Origin: an uncultured Coriobacteriaceae bacterium | GTDB taxonomy: Bacteria > Actinomycetota > Coriobacteriia > Coriobacteriales > Atopobiaceae | Reading direction: 5' to 3' | Length of the DNA: 64,000 bases | Assembly: GCA_902793465.1 (NCBI GenBank) | Contig: CADBDT010000004.1 | Coordinates: forward strand, 1 to 64,000 | Shown: piece after piece, positions 29,057 through 37,900 of the stretch | Layout of the letters: the number at the start of each line of letters is the position of its first letter | Numbering within the stretch: position 1 is the first letter of the stretch | Notes under the pieces: generated by a model | Databases searched by the model: none | What the model saw: the letters and a program-made list of their open reading frames with translations, nothing else | Told to the model about the DNA's origin: nothing | Made by a program: the position numbers and the translations under genes

Positions 29057-30139
29057 ATGGCCAAGCTGACCTATGTTTTTTGTCATGGCCTAAACGGGCA
29101 AGGGCAGTACGACGAGGGATACAAGAAGAGACCCTACTGGGGCGGCAAGTCGGGAGACGTTGTTGCCGAATGGCGCGAGCAGGGCTTGGATGCCTTTGCT
29201 GCCAGCGTTGCTCCACAGGGTAGTGCGTGGGACCGTGCCTGCGAGCTCTATGCGCAAATAGCCGGCACGCGCACCGACTACGGAAAGGCGCACAGCGCAG
29301 AGTACGGACACAGCCGCGTGGGGCGCGACTTTACGGGCAACGCGCTTATTCCCGCCTGGGACGACGACACGAAGCTCGTGCTTATTGGCCACTCGTTTGG
29401 CGGGGCCACCATTCGCCTGCTTGCCGAGCTGTTGGCCAACGGTAGCGAGGAGGAGCGCGCCGCCACCGCCCCCGAGGACACGAGCCCCCTGTTCGTGGGC
29501 GGAATGGGAAATCGTGTGTTCGCAATAGTTACGCTTGCCGCTCCCAGCAACGGTACGACCGCCTACGACTTGGCAATGGATCCAAGCTTTGACGCGCGTG
29601 CGGTAAAGGTGTCCGTCAGACACAAGATGCTAAACAGGTTCGTAAAGATGCGCACCAAAATAAAAACGGACGGGCGCGATCCGCGTGATTGGGCAAACTT
29701 CGACATGACGATTGACAACGCGCAGGCGCTCAACGAACGCATTGGTATGCTGCCGCACGTCTACTACCTCTCTCTTGCCTGCGACGCTACCGTGCCTGCC
29801 AAGGATGGCACGCGCGTGCCGGACCCCAAGCTCATGGATCCGCTCTTTATGCAGACGGCCGCCAACATGGGTGCATACAGCACTACGACCGCCGGCGGAT
29901 GCGTAGTGGACGATGCCTGGCATGCCAACGACGGGCTGGTAAACACCGTCTCCGCTCACGCGCCCATAAACGCGCCGCAGAGGCCGCTCGATTCCCATAA
30001 TATAGAGCGTGGGGTGTGGAACGTAATGGAGGACCTTCGTGCGGACCATAGCTTCTTTAGCGGTGGCTACCTCCACAAGACAAACCCGCACCCCTTCTTT
30101 GCGGAGCTCCTGGAGCTGCTGCAGGGTCTTGGACAATAG
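29057..30139 (+). CDS. lipase-like alpha/beta hydrolase (staphylococcal lipase fold)
   Basis: 360 residues from the ATG at 29057. The N terminus KLTYVFCHGLNGQGQYD and WGGKSGDVVAEW resemble the mature domain of staphylococcal/bacillar lipases, with the nucleophile Ser113 in GHSFGGAT, DDAWHANDGLVNT late in the chain and HFFSGGYLH-type His region (ADHSFFSGG). The long middle insert (GHSRVGRDF) is typical of this lipase group's calcium/zinc region. No signal peptide is present, so it is either cytoplasmic or exported by another route. A longer open frame upstream runs through the class A5 repeat and was rejected. Substrate (triacylglycerol or other ester) is inferred only. Confidence 0.8.
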   Translation: MAKLTYVFCHGLNGQGQYDEGYKKRPYWGGKSGDVVAEWREQGLDAFAASVAPQGSAWDRACELYAQIAGTRTDYGKAHSAEYGHSRVGRDFTGNALIPAWDDDTKLVLIGHSFGGATIRLLAELLANGSEEERAATAPEDTSPLFVGGMGNRVFAIVTLAAPSNGTTAYDLAMDPSFDARAVKVSVRHKMLNRFVKMRTKIKTDGRDPRDWANFDMTIDNAQALNERIGMLPHVYYLSLACDATVPAKDGTRVPDPKLMDPLFMQTAANMGAYSTTTAGGCVVDDAWHANDGLVNTVSAHAPINAPQRPLDSHNIERGVWNVMEDLRADHSFFSGGYLHKTNPHPFFAELLELLQGLGQ

Positions 30140-30176
30140 GTATGTTGCAATCGGTAGGGGAAGGCTGTTCGAAAAA

Positions 30177-30286
30177 GCTGTGCACACAGGGGATACTCCC
30201 CATCGGGCACATCGCGAGCAGCGCTTTCGTTGGAGGCCGACTCATCCGCGATGTACCCGCAGGGGAGTATCCCCTGTGTGCACAGC
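30177..30286. repeat. class B repeat B3
   Basis: Arms 30177-30216 and 30247-30286, complementary with three mismatches. The outer arm is GCTGTGCACACAGGGG rather than GTGCCGCTTGGGG, but the inner core GGGGATACTCCCC and the CACATCGCG part are shared with B2. Loop and arms match the inner copy at 55096-55205. Positioned after the lipase gene. Confidence 0.88.
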
Positions 30287-30329
30287 CCGCCACTAAGGGT
30301 TTTATGAAGGACTGAGGGAAAGGAACAAG

Positions 30330-32456
30330 ATGAGGCGTTTAAGAAGAGTCGCAATTCTGGCCTTTACGATGGTGCTGGCCTTCGTGCTGGTCGCATGTGG
30401 TGGTAGCGCTTCGAGCACCGACGGTTCGGCCGCGGGAAACCAGAGCGCGAGCACGGCCTCCGAGACAAAGGCCAAGGGGCTCGTAGGCAAACCTTGGATC
30501 ACGTCTGTCTTGGCGGGAAACCTGCCAATCGAGCAGCCCGAGGCAAAGGACGACCTATACATGCACTATGCCTACGACTATCTTGCCGACCATCAGCTGA
30601 CGGGCGGCAATGCGATGGAGGAGCATTTCAACGAGCTAAGAGATGCGACTATCGCATTGATTAAGGACGAGTCCAAGAAGGGCCACGACCTGGAGCAGCT
30701 GCGCATCCTCTACAACCAGGCAGCCGACACAGAAAAGCTCAATGCGACGGGACTCTCCGAAGTGCAACCCTATCTCGATCGCATAGACGCGACTACCTCG
30801 CTCGACGAGCTAAATGCCGTGCTTGTCGCAAACGACTTTCCGTTCAGTCCGTTTATATCCGCCCAAGTAAAGCCCAGCGACACCCGTTCGACAAATGCGG
30901 TTAGCCTAAATCCCAACTTTTTGCTCTGCAACGCAGATATTGTCGGTGGAACATACTACCAAGACACCGACGACCAAATGGCCCAGAAGGCCGCAGAGGC
31001 TCAGTTTGCGCTCGCCAACGCATTTACGAGCGCCGACTTCGAATCGATGGGAATGGACTCGGAATCCATACAGAGCGCATTGGCAAAGGTCACGGAGTTC
31101 GAAAAGCAGCACGGCAAGCACCTTCAGAGCAATTCAACATACGTAAAGAAGGACTTTGGTGCGCTGGCCCAGGACATGCGCTCGGATACCTTTACGCTAG
31201 AAGAGCTGTGCTCCTTGTGCCCCAACTTTCCCATGAGGGAGACCCTGGCCAACCTCAAGAAGGACCAGTCCGAGCGGTATACCGCCTCACGCCAGTGGCT
31301 CGAGGCGTTCAACGGCGTGTGGACCGAAGAGAACTTCGATGCGATAAAGCTCATGACAAAGGCCAAGGTGCTTTCCGAGACAAGGCCTTATCGTGGCACG
31401 CCAGTTTCCAAAGAGACGTCCGAGCGAATTGCCAAAATAAATGAGAGCTTGGGTCCAGCCGCATACAGGGCGTGCGACAACATCAACACGCTTGCACAGG
31501 TATTGGCAAAGACCTATGTGGACGAGTGCCTGCCGGCAGGCACAAAGGAGCGTTTGGCGCAACTCTCGCAAGAGGTTGTTAATACCTATAAAGACCTTGT
31601 TAACAATACAAAGTGGATAAGCGAGGAGTCCAAGCAGCGCGTGGAAGAGAAGCTTGACCACATGACGCTTAATGTGCTCGAACCCGTGGATGGCTACTTT
31701 GACTACAGCGGACTCAATCTGGTGCCCACGGACCAGGGCGGCACGGCCTTTTCGAATTATTTGGTCTGCAAGCAGTATCGCTACGACTGCGAAGCAAAGT
31801 TGGTCGGTCAGCCAGCCTCTAAGGGGTGCATATGGTATGGGATTGCACCTACCACTGGCAACGCCTTCTACGATGTTGAGGACAACTCAATAAACGTTTT
31901 GCCCGGATACCTAACGAGCCTCGTCTATAAAGATGGCATGGGCATCGAGGAACTGCTCTCCGATGTTGGGTTTACCATTGGCCACGAGATTAGCCACGGT
32001 TTCGACTACCAAGGCGCCCAGGTTGACGCGTATGGTGCGCCCAACCCAATATTCACCGAAGCGGACGTAAGCAAGTTCTTGGACAAAAACGCGAAGCTTG
32101 CCGAGTATTACTCGAGCATCGAGCTTATGCCGGGAGTAATGGCCGACGGCAAGCGCCTTGCTGCCGAGACCTGCGCAGACCTTTGCGGCCTGCAAGCTGT
32201 GCTGGAGATTGCGGGCAAGTCCGAAAACTTCGATTACGTCAAGTTCTTTAATAGCATGTCCAACATTTGGGCGCAGGTAATACCAGAGCCGCTATTTGCA
32301 GCGCACGCAGCAGACACCCACCCGCTTAATTATTTGCGCATAAACGTGAATGCGCAGATGTTCGACCCGATTTACAGCAAGCTGGGCGTGGCTGAGGGCA
32401 ACGGCATGTACCTCGCACCCGACAAGCGCATCGTGGTTTGGGGCCCCAACGCATAA
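30330..32456 (+). CDS. M13-family (neprilysin-like) zinc metallopeptidase lipoprotein
   Basis: 708 residues. A lipoprotein signal with lipobox LVAC (Cys23) and a Ser/Ala/Thr-rich linker precede a full-length M13 peptidase. The zinc site is HEISH (His552, Glu553, His556) with the third ligand Glu613 in ETCAD; the substrate-binding NAFYDVEDNSINV segment stands for the usual NAYYN motif. The C-terminal end WGPNA differs from the usual CxxW. Members cleave small peptides at hydrophobic residues outside the cell; bacterial ones are often PepO-like. AAAGGAAC precedes the start. Expected on the outer membrane face of this Gram-positive cell. Confidence 0.9.
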   Translation: MRRLRRVAILAFTMVLAFVLVACGGSASSTDGSAAGNQSASTASETKAKGLVGKPWITSVLAGNLPIEQPEAKDDLYMHYAYDYLADHQLTGGNAMEEHFNELRDATIALIKDESKKGHDLEQLRILYNQAADTEKLNATGLSEVQPYLDRIDATTSLDELNAVLVANDFPFSPFISAQVKPSDTRSTNAVSLNPNFLLCNADIVGGTYYQDTDDQMAQKAAEAQFALANAFTSADFESMGMDSESIQSALAKVTEFEKQHGKHLQSNSTYVKKDFGALAQDMRSDTFTLEELCSLCPNFPMRETLANLKKDQSERYTASRQWLEAFNGVWTEENFDAIKLMTKAKVLSETRPYRGTPVSKETSERIAKINESLGPAAYRACDNINTLAQVLAKTYVDECLPAGTKERLAQLSQEVVNTYKDLVNNTKWISEESKQRVEEKLDHMTLNVLEPVDGYFDYSGLNLVPTDQGGTAFSNYLVCKQYRYDCEAKLVGQPASKGCIWYGIAPTTGNAFYDVEDNSINVLPGYLTSLVYKDGMGIEELLSDVGFTIGHEISHGFDYQGAQVDAYGAPNPIFTEADVSKFLDKNAKLAEYYSSIELMPGVMADGKRLAAETCADLCGLQAVLEIAGKSENFDYVKFFNSMSNIWAQVIPEPLFAAHAADTHPLNYLRINVNAQMFDPIYSKLGVAEGNGMYLAPDKRIVVWGPNA

Positions 32457-32682
32457 TGCGCCCACGTCCGCGTCGCGCCCGCCGGACTTCTTCCGCACGC
32501 TCAGCGCTCACTGCGTTCGCTCACTCGCTTCGCTCGTGATTCGCGCCCGCGGTGCCCGCGTCGCACCCACCGGACTTCTTCCGCATGCTCAGCGCTCACT
32601 GCGTTCGCTCACTCGCTTCGCTCGTGATTCGCTGCGGAAGAAGTCCGGTGGGCGCGACGCGGGCGTGGAAGTCGCCAGCTGG
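32457..32682. repeat. class C palindromic element C1
   Basis: Contains a direct repeat of the sequence CCGGACTTCTTCCGCA then the loop GCTCAGCGCTCACTGCGTTC. The stem 32559-32585 pairs with 32633-32659 (26 of 27). It begins one base after the M13 stop with TGCGCCCAC and ends at GTGGAAGTCGCCAGCTGG (18 bases), the same right end as C2. It separates the M13 gene from the DUF2442-AlbA_2 unit. Confidence 0.8.
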
Positions 32683-32730
32683 GGAGACGGAGAGCTCTTT
32701 AGAATAGACCTGCTACGCTAGGAGTGACGT

Positions 32731-32982
32731 ATGGCTATCCCAAAGTGGGTTGTAACCTCGGTAACCCCAAACAGTAATTATACTCTTGATATCGAGTTCT
32801 CCGATGGAAAGACTGGTCGCTACGACATGAGGCCGCTCCTTGAGAGAAAGGCATACCGCTCGTTGCATAACCTCGGCCTGTTCATGTTGGCTCATGTGGA
32901 GTGCGGCACGGTGGTGTGGAACGACATGGTTGATATCGCACCAGAGATACTTTACGAGGGTTGTGTGGTCGTGGATGATTGA
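32731..32982 (+). CDS. DUF2442 protein
   Basis: 83 residues. The pattern of two short beta strands (TLDIEFSDGKTGRYDM), a Pro-Leu-Leu turn, and a C-terminal VECGTVVWNDMVDIAPEIL is that of DUF2442, small proteins frequently found near toxin-antitoxin or mobile genes. AGGAG sits five bases before the ATG. Function is unknown. It heads the AlbA_2 unit by 47 bases. Confidence 0.8.
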   Translation: MAIPKWVVTSVTPNSNYTLDIEFSDGKTGRYDMRPLLERKAYRSLHNLGLFMLAHVECGTVVWNDMVDIAPEILYEGCVVVDD

Positions 32983-33029
32983 CATGGGTTCACAAAGCTC
33001 GAGGCCATGCTGGGAGGAAGTGATCGTCG

Positions 33030-34478
33030 GTGACCGCTCAAATTGAAGCGAAGGAGAGCCAGAATGTCGAATGGAAGGAGTCGTGGCGCGACGAGTACCT
33101 AAAGTGGATCTGCGGCTTCGCAAACGCCAAGGGCGGAACCATCTACATAGGCGTCAACGACCAGGGGGAAGTGCTGGGGGTAAAGAATGGCAAGCGGCTG
33201 CTTGAGGACATTCCCAGCAAGATTCAGATGTCGCTTGGCATCGTATGCGACGTGGACCTGCATACCGAGGACGGCAAGGACTACCTCCAGATAACGGTGC
33301 TGCCCAGCAGCTTTCCCGTGAGCTATCGCGGAGAGTTTCACTATCGCAGCGGGAGCACAAGGCGGCAGCTCACAGGCCTTGCCTTGGCGGATTTTGTGAT
33401 GCGCCGCGCGGGTGCAAGTTGGGAGGACACCGTCGTCGAGAGGGCGACCATTGCGGATGTGGACCAGGAATCCATCAAAATCTTTCGCAGAGAGGCACGT
33501 CGTCGCAAGCGCATGACCGAGGAGGAGCTTGCTGTATCCGATGTTGAGCTGCTTGAGAAGCTCGGCGTTCTGGAAGACGGGCATCTAACGCGTGCGGGTG
33601 TGCTCCTCTTTACCGACAAGCACTACCTTGCCCAGACCGCAACCTACACCAAAGTCGGCATGTTTGGCGAGAGGCGCAGCGACCTTCTGTACCAAGACGA
33701 CTTTGAAGGCTCGCTGATCGTCACGGCCGCCAAAATCGTGGACACCATCTATCTTAAGTACCTTCGCGGCAAGGTAAGCTACGAGGGCGTAGTTCGGGTG
33801 GAGACGTATCCCTTCGAGTACGAAGCCGTGCGCGAGGGTATCTACAATGCCCTCATACACAACGTGTATATGACGGGCACGCCTATTCAGATACGTATAG
33901 ACGAGCACACCATGGAGATAAGCAATTCGTGCATCCTGCCAGAAGGCTGGAATGCCGAATCCATGATGTCGCCCCACAAGTCCATGCCCTACAACCCGAC
34001 CATCGCAAAGGTCTTCTACCGTATGGGCTACATCGAGAACTGGGGTCGCGGCATCCAGAAGATCGTGGCCGCCTGCGACGAGCTTGGTGCGCCGCGCCCG
34101 GAGTACCAGGTGCTCGGATACGGCATCACGCTGATTCTCCACGCACTCGAGTCGGCTGTCATTAGGGACAACATAGGGACAGGATCAGCCTCAGTTAATA
34201 GCTTGAATGAGGCTAATGAAGCTAATGCTGATGCTGAATGTGATGCTGATTCCTATGCCTTAGAGCGCAAGATTATCGATTTGCTCGCTCAGGATGGGTC
34301 AATGCGACAAGCACGACTGGCCAATACATTAGGCGTGTCACGCGCAACCCTCCAGCGTGCAATGAAGCGACTCACAGATGCTAGGGCAATCAAAAGGATA
34401 GGCAATAGACGGACGGGAACCTGGATAGTTCTGGGTACGGCAGAGGATCTCGGCCAGAATTCAGGCAAGCAGCAGTAA
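33030..34478 (+). CDS. AlbA_2 (Schlafen) ATP-binding transcriptional regulator
   Basis: 482 residues from a GTG with GGGAGGAAG nine bases upstream. N-terminal AlbA_2/Schlafen domain: ESQNVEWKESW, then FANAKGGTIYIGVND, and ITVLPSSFPVSYRGEFHYR, about residues 5-120. A middle part contains an ATP-binding-like core: VREGIYNALIHNVY, GRGIQKIVAACD and PRPEYQVLGYGI, near 270-370. The C terminus is a winged helix (DGSMRQARLANTLGVSRATLQRA). Such proteins accompany type I restriction genes and defence islands. The context, a hsdS fragment immediately after, matches that. What it regulates here is unknown. Confidence 0.85.
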   Translation: MTAQIEAKESQNVEWKESWRDEYLKWICGFANAKGGTIYIGVNDQGEVLGVKNGKRLLEDIPSKIQMSLGIVCDVDLHTEDGKDYLQITVLPSSFPVSYRGEFHYRSGSTRRQLTGLALADFVMRRAGASWEDTVVERATIADVDQESIKIFRREARRRKRMTEEELAVSDVELLEKLGVLEDGHLTRAGVLLFTDKHYLAQTATYTKVGMFGERRSDLLYQDDFEGSLIVTAAKIVDTIYLKYLRGKVSYEGVVRVETYPFEYEAVREGIYNALIHNVYMTGTPIQIRIDEHTMEISNSCILPEGWNAESMMSPHKSMPYNPTIAKVFYRMGYIENWGRGIQKIVAACDELGAPRPEYQVLGYGITLILHALESAVIRDNIGTGSASVNSLNEANEANADAECDADSYALERKIIDLLAQDGSMRQARLANTLGVSRATLQRAMKRLTDARAIKRIGNRRTGTWIVLGTAEDLGQNSGKQQ

Positions 34479-34479
34479 T

Positions 34480-34773
34480 GTTGAACGCATTGGAGGTGAC
34501 AGCGTAAGCGCCTTACCGTTTGCTAAAGTATTGCATGACGTATCTCGTGGCGTCAGAAAAGTTCCGAAGCGAGAGTTCCTAAGAGAGGGTTGCCGCCCCA
34601 TTGTTGATCAGGGGCAATAGCTTATCGCGGGATATTGCAATTCCGACGAGGGGCTTTGCACTACTGTTTCCGCAACCGTATTTGGGGGCCACGCGAGATG
34701 CGTAAAGTTCATCGAGGAGCCGTTCATGGCTGGCGCAGATGGCGTAAAGATACTTCGCTCGTGATTCGCGCCC
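34480..34773 (+). pseudogene. hsdS: hsdS fragment (type I restriction specificity subunit), decayed
   Basis: In the frame with codons from 34480, the translation carries VRKVPKREFLREG, then PIVDQGQ, an in-frame TAG (34618-34620), LIAGYCNSDEGL, and TVFGGHARCVKFIEEPFMAG followed by ADGVKIL. This is the characteristic target-recognition-domain pattern of HsdS (IVDQGQ...LIAGY...VFGxHxRxxKFIxxPFxxGADGxKxL). The gene is dead: it has a nonsense codon, no start, and the right side is cut off by class C element C2. No hsdM or hsdR is seen. It suggests that the preceding AlbA_2 gene came from a type I restriction locus. Confidence 0.75.
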
Positions 34774-34904
34774 GCGCCCGCGTCGCACCCGCCGGACTTC
34801 TTCCGCACGCTCAGTGCTCACTGCGTTCGCTCACTCGCTTCGCTCGTGATTCGCTGCGGAAGAAGTCCGGCGGGTGCGACGCGGGCGTGGAAGTCGCCAG
34901 CTGG
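34755..34904. repeat. class C palindromic element C2
   Basis: Stem 34775-34807 pairs perfectly with 34855-34887 (33 bp, containing CCGGACTTCTTCCGCA). The loop is almost identical to that of C1, and the right end GTGGAAGTCGCCAGCTGG is shared. It interrupts the hsdS remnant. C1 and C2 lie in the same orientation and bracket the DUF2442-AlbA_2-hsdS segment. Confidence 0.85.
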
Positions 34905-34999
34905 AAGCTGGAATATACCTTACGTGCAAAGCAGTAGTAAAAGGAGCAGGTAATTTAGTATATTTATTTCTGTATACCTAAAATGAAGCGGGGGCCAAC

Positions 35000-37900
35000 A
35001 TGAAGACCCTAAAGAAAGCAACCTGTGTATTCCTTTCGTTTTTGCTGGCAATCAGCATGGTCCCCACTGCGCCGCCGCGTGTGATGGCGGAAGAGGCGCT
35101 TTCCGAAACACCGTCAAGCGTGTTAACAGACGAGGGGGTCTGTAAAGCCTTCGCAGAACACCGCCGAAAACCAGGTGCCAGAAAACTCGAGTGGCGGTAA
35201 CGAGAACACTAACAAGGGCCAAGGCAGCGTGCAGGGATCGAACGTGGTGCAAAACGAAGGGGAGCCACAAACAGGCCCGCCGAACTCGAACCCCTCGAAC
35301 TCGAACCCCTCGAACACAAACACGTCGAGCTCAAGCTCCTCTAACTCGAACACGTCGGAAGAGATAGTCGAGGAGCAGGGCCCTCCCGCACAACGAAATG
35401 CCAACGCGTCCGGTGGCAAGGGCGTGACGCTTACCCCAAATGCCGAAGGCGACATAACGGTGGACAGCTGGCAGGGGCTGCAGGACGCAATTAACTCGGT
35501 GGAGAATGGAAAGACGATCTTCCTGAGCAACGACGTAACGGCGGGCGACGGCAATGGCACGCTGGCGGTCAAGCGCGGAGGCGTGAGCTTTGCCATAGAC
35601 CTGGCAGGCCACACCATCAACCGCAACCTCACCTCGCAGAACGACGAAAACAATGGCCACGTTTTCGACGTAAACGAAGGCACGCTTACCATACGGGACT
35701 CCAGCGCAGACAAGACCGGCAAGATCTGTGGCGGCTTCGACGAAAACGGCGGCGGCATCATTATTGGCGGAAGCGGCCACCTTATCGTTGAGTCCGGCGC
35801 CATTACGGGCAACTCGGCCATCAACGGCGGCGGCATCTTCGTGTATGGCGAACTGGTTATGACGGGTGGTTCCGTTACCGGCAACACGGGCGAGGACTGC
35901 GGTGGCATCTACAACTACGGCGGGACTATAACCCTTGGTACGCAAGAAAGCGCCGTTACCATTTCGAACAACACCGCACGTAGTGCCGGTGGCGGTGGTA
36001 TCAACAACAAGGGCACCGCGACGCTCACAAAATGCGTTATTAGCAACAACGCGGCCAATGCCGAGGGCGGTGGCATCTATAGCGGACCCGACACCAACCT
36101 AACGGCTACCGACTGCTCGTTTACCGGCAATACCACCAACAGCGACGGCGGTGCCCTCTGTTCCTACGGCACGTCCACCCTCACCGACTGCACGCTTAAC
36201 GAAAACAAGGCCAAGGCGTCTGGCGGAGCAATACGCGTCTATGGTGGTGCGGTTGTGCTCAACGGCGCCACGCTGAACAAGAACACTGCCGAGGGATACG
36301 GCGGCGGCATCTTCTGCAACAACGACGGGGTTCTCAAGGTCCTCTCCAGCTCGTCCATTACCGGAAACGTTGCCTATAAGGGCGGCGGTGGCGTGTTTGT
36401 GGCCAACCAGATGAGGGAGGTGCATGTTGGGTCTGGCGTCGAGGTCAAGGACAACCAGGCCAACAACATCTACCTTACGGGCGACAGGCAGATTACGGTG
36501 GACGAGCCGCTTTCCACGAACACCAATATTGGCGTTTCGTTGGAAAACCTGGGAGGCACGTTTACCACCAACTTCAACGCCACCAATCCCAGCACGGATC
36601 CCGCCAGCGTCTTTTTGCCCGAGCCCGGCTACTCGATTCTGCCCGACGGCAACGGAGAGGCGCGTGTGGTTACATCCGACTGGGTGCAGTTGCAGGCGCT
36701 TATCGCCGAGGCCGGAAATGGCGCTACGATCGTTCTCGACCGCAACTGGCAGGCTGCCGACGAGAACACGGCCCTTGTTATCCCCGCAGACAAGAGCATT
36801 ACCATAGACCTCAACGGCCACACGATCGACCGCCACCGGTCGTCCTTCACAGATGGCGGCGAGGTCTTTACCGTTTCTGGCACGCTTGGAATCGTGGACA
36901 ACTCATACGACAAAGACGGAGCAGTTCGCGGTGGATACGGTGCGGGCGGTGGATTTGTCGTAAAAAGCGGTGGCACTCTAACGCTGCACAACGGCACCAT
37001 TACGGGCAACCATGGTAAAGACGGCGGCGGTGGCGTGCGCGTCGAGGGCGGTGGCGAATTCGAGACCTTTGGCGGCTCCATTACCGGCAACGTGTCGGAC
37101 GCCGATGGCGGCGGCGTGTACAACGGCGGCACGTTTACGAACGCCGTCTGCACCATTAGCAACAACACCTCTGGTGGAATGGGCGGAGGCGTGTACACCT
37201 CTGGCTCAGCCACGTTCAACTCCGGTTCGGTATCCTCCAATACGTCCAATGGCAGCGGTGGCGGCATCTGCGTGGATGCAGGTACGCTTGACGTTAAGCA
37301 GAACAGCCCTGCAGTGAGCATATCTTCCAATACGGCCAAGAGCGGCGGTGGCGGCGGTATGCTCGTCCGCGGTGGCACGGCAACTCTCAACGCGTGCGAG
37401 ATTACGGGCAACTCGATTTCCGATCCAGACGGGAGGTTTGGCGACGGCGGCGGAGTCTATATTCTTGCCGGTAGCACCGCAAGCTTTAACGGCGGAACCA
37501 TTACGGGCAACTACGCAAGCAACCATGGAGGCGGCGTCTACGTTAGCTATTTGAGTGCGGGCCAGTCCAATGCGTTATCCGTCTCTGGTGCCATACAGGT
37601 TACGAACAATACGGCAACCATAGGCAAGAACATCTTGGGAAGCGGTGAAACTGGCTGGCTGACCATAGGAGGAGCCCTCGATTCCAGCGCACGCCTTGAC
37701 GTGATGACGTCGGAACCGGAAAAACCCATTACGAGCGGCTTTACGTCCCAGGGATGCAGCATCGACTGCTTTACCACCAACGATACCGACCATAGCCAGT
37801 TGGAAGTGCGCAACGACGAGCTTTACATCAAGCAAGCCGAGGGTGGCACACGGGTGACTGCATGGGCGCAACTGCAGGAAGCCATAAACAACGCGGCGTC

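Larger units (their letters stand above)
34479..34999. other. 521-base gene-free stretch: hsdS remnant, C2 palindrome, AT-rich leader
   Basis: From left to right: the hsdS fragment, palindrome C2 (34755-34904), then about 90 bases with an AT-rich patch (34945-34985) just before the giant surface gene, where its promoter is expected. No other coding sequence was found. Confidence 0.7.

Noticed and set aside
35175..35177. GTG as true start of the giant surface protein
   Set aside because: No ribosome site, no signal peptide, and residues upstream of it in the same frame already look like the protein; the frameshift explanation fits better.
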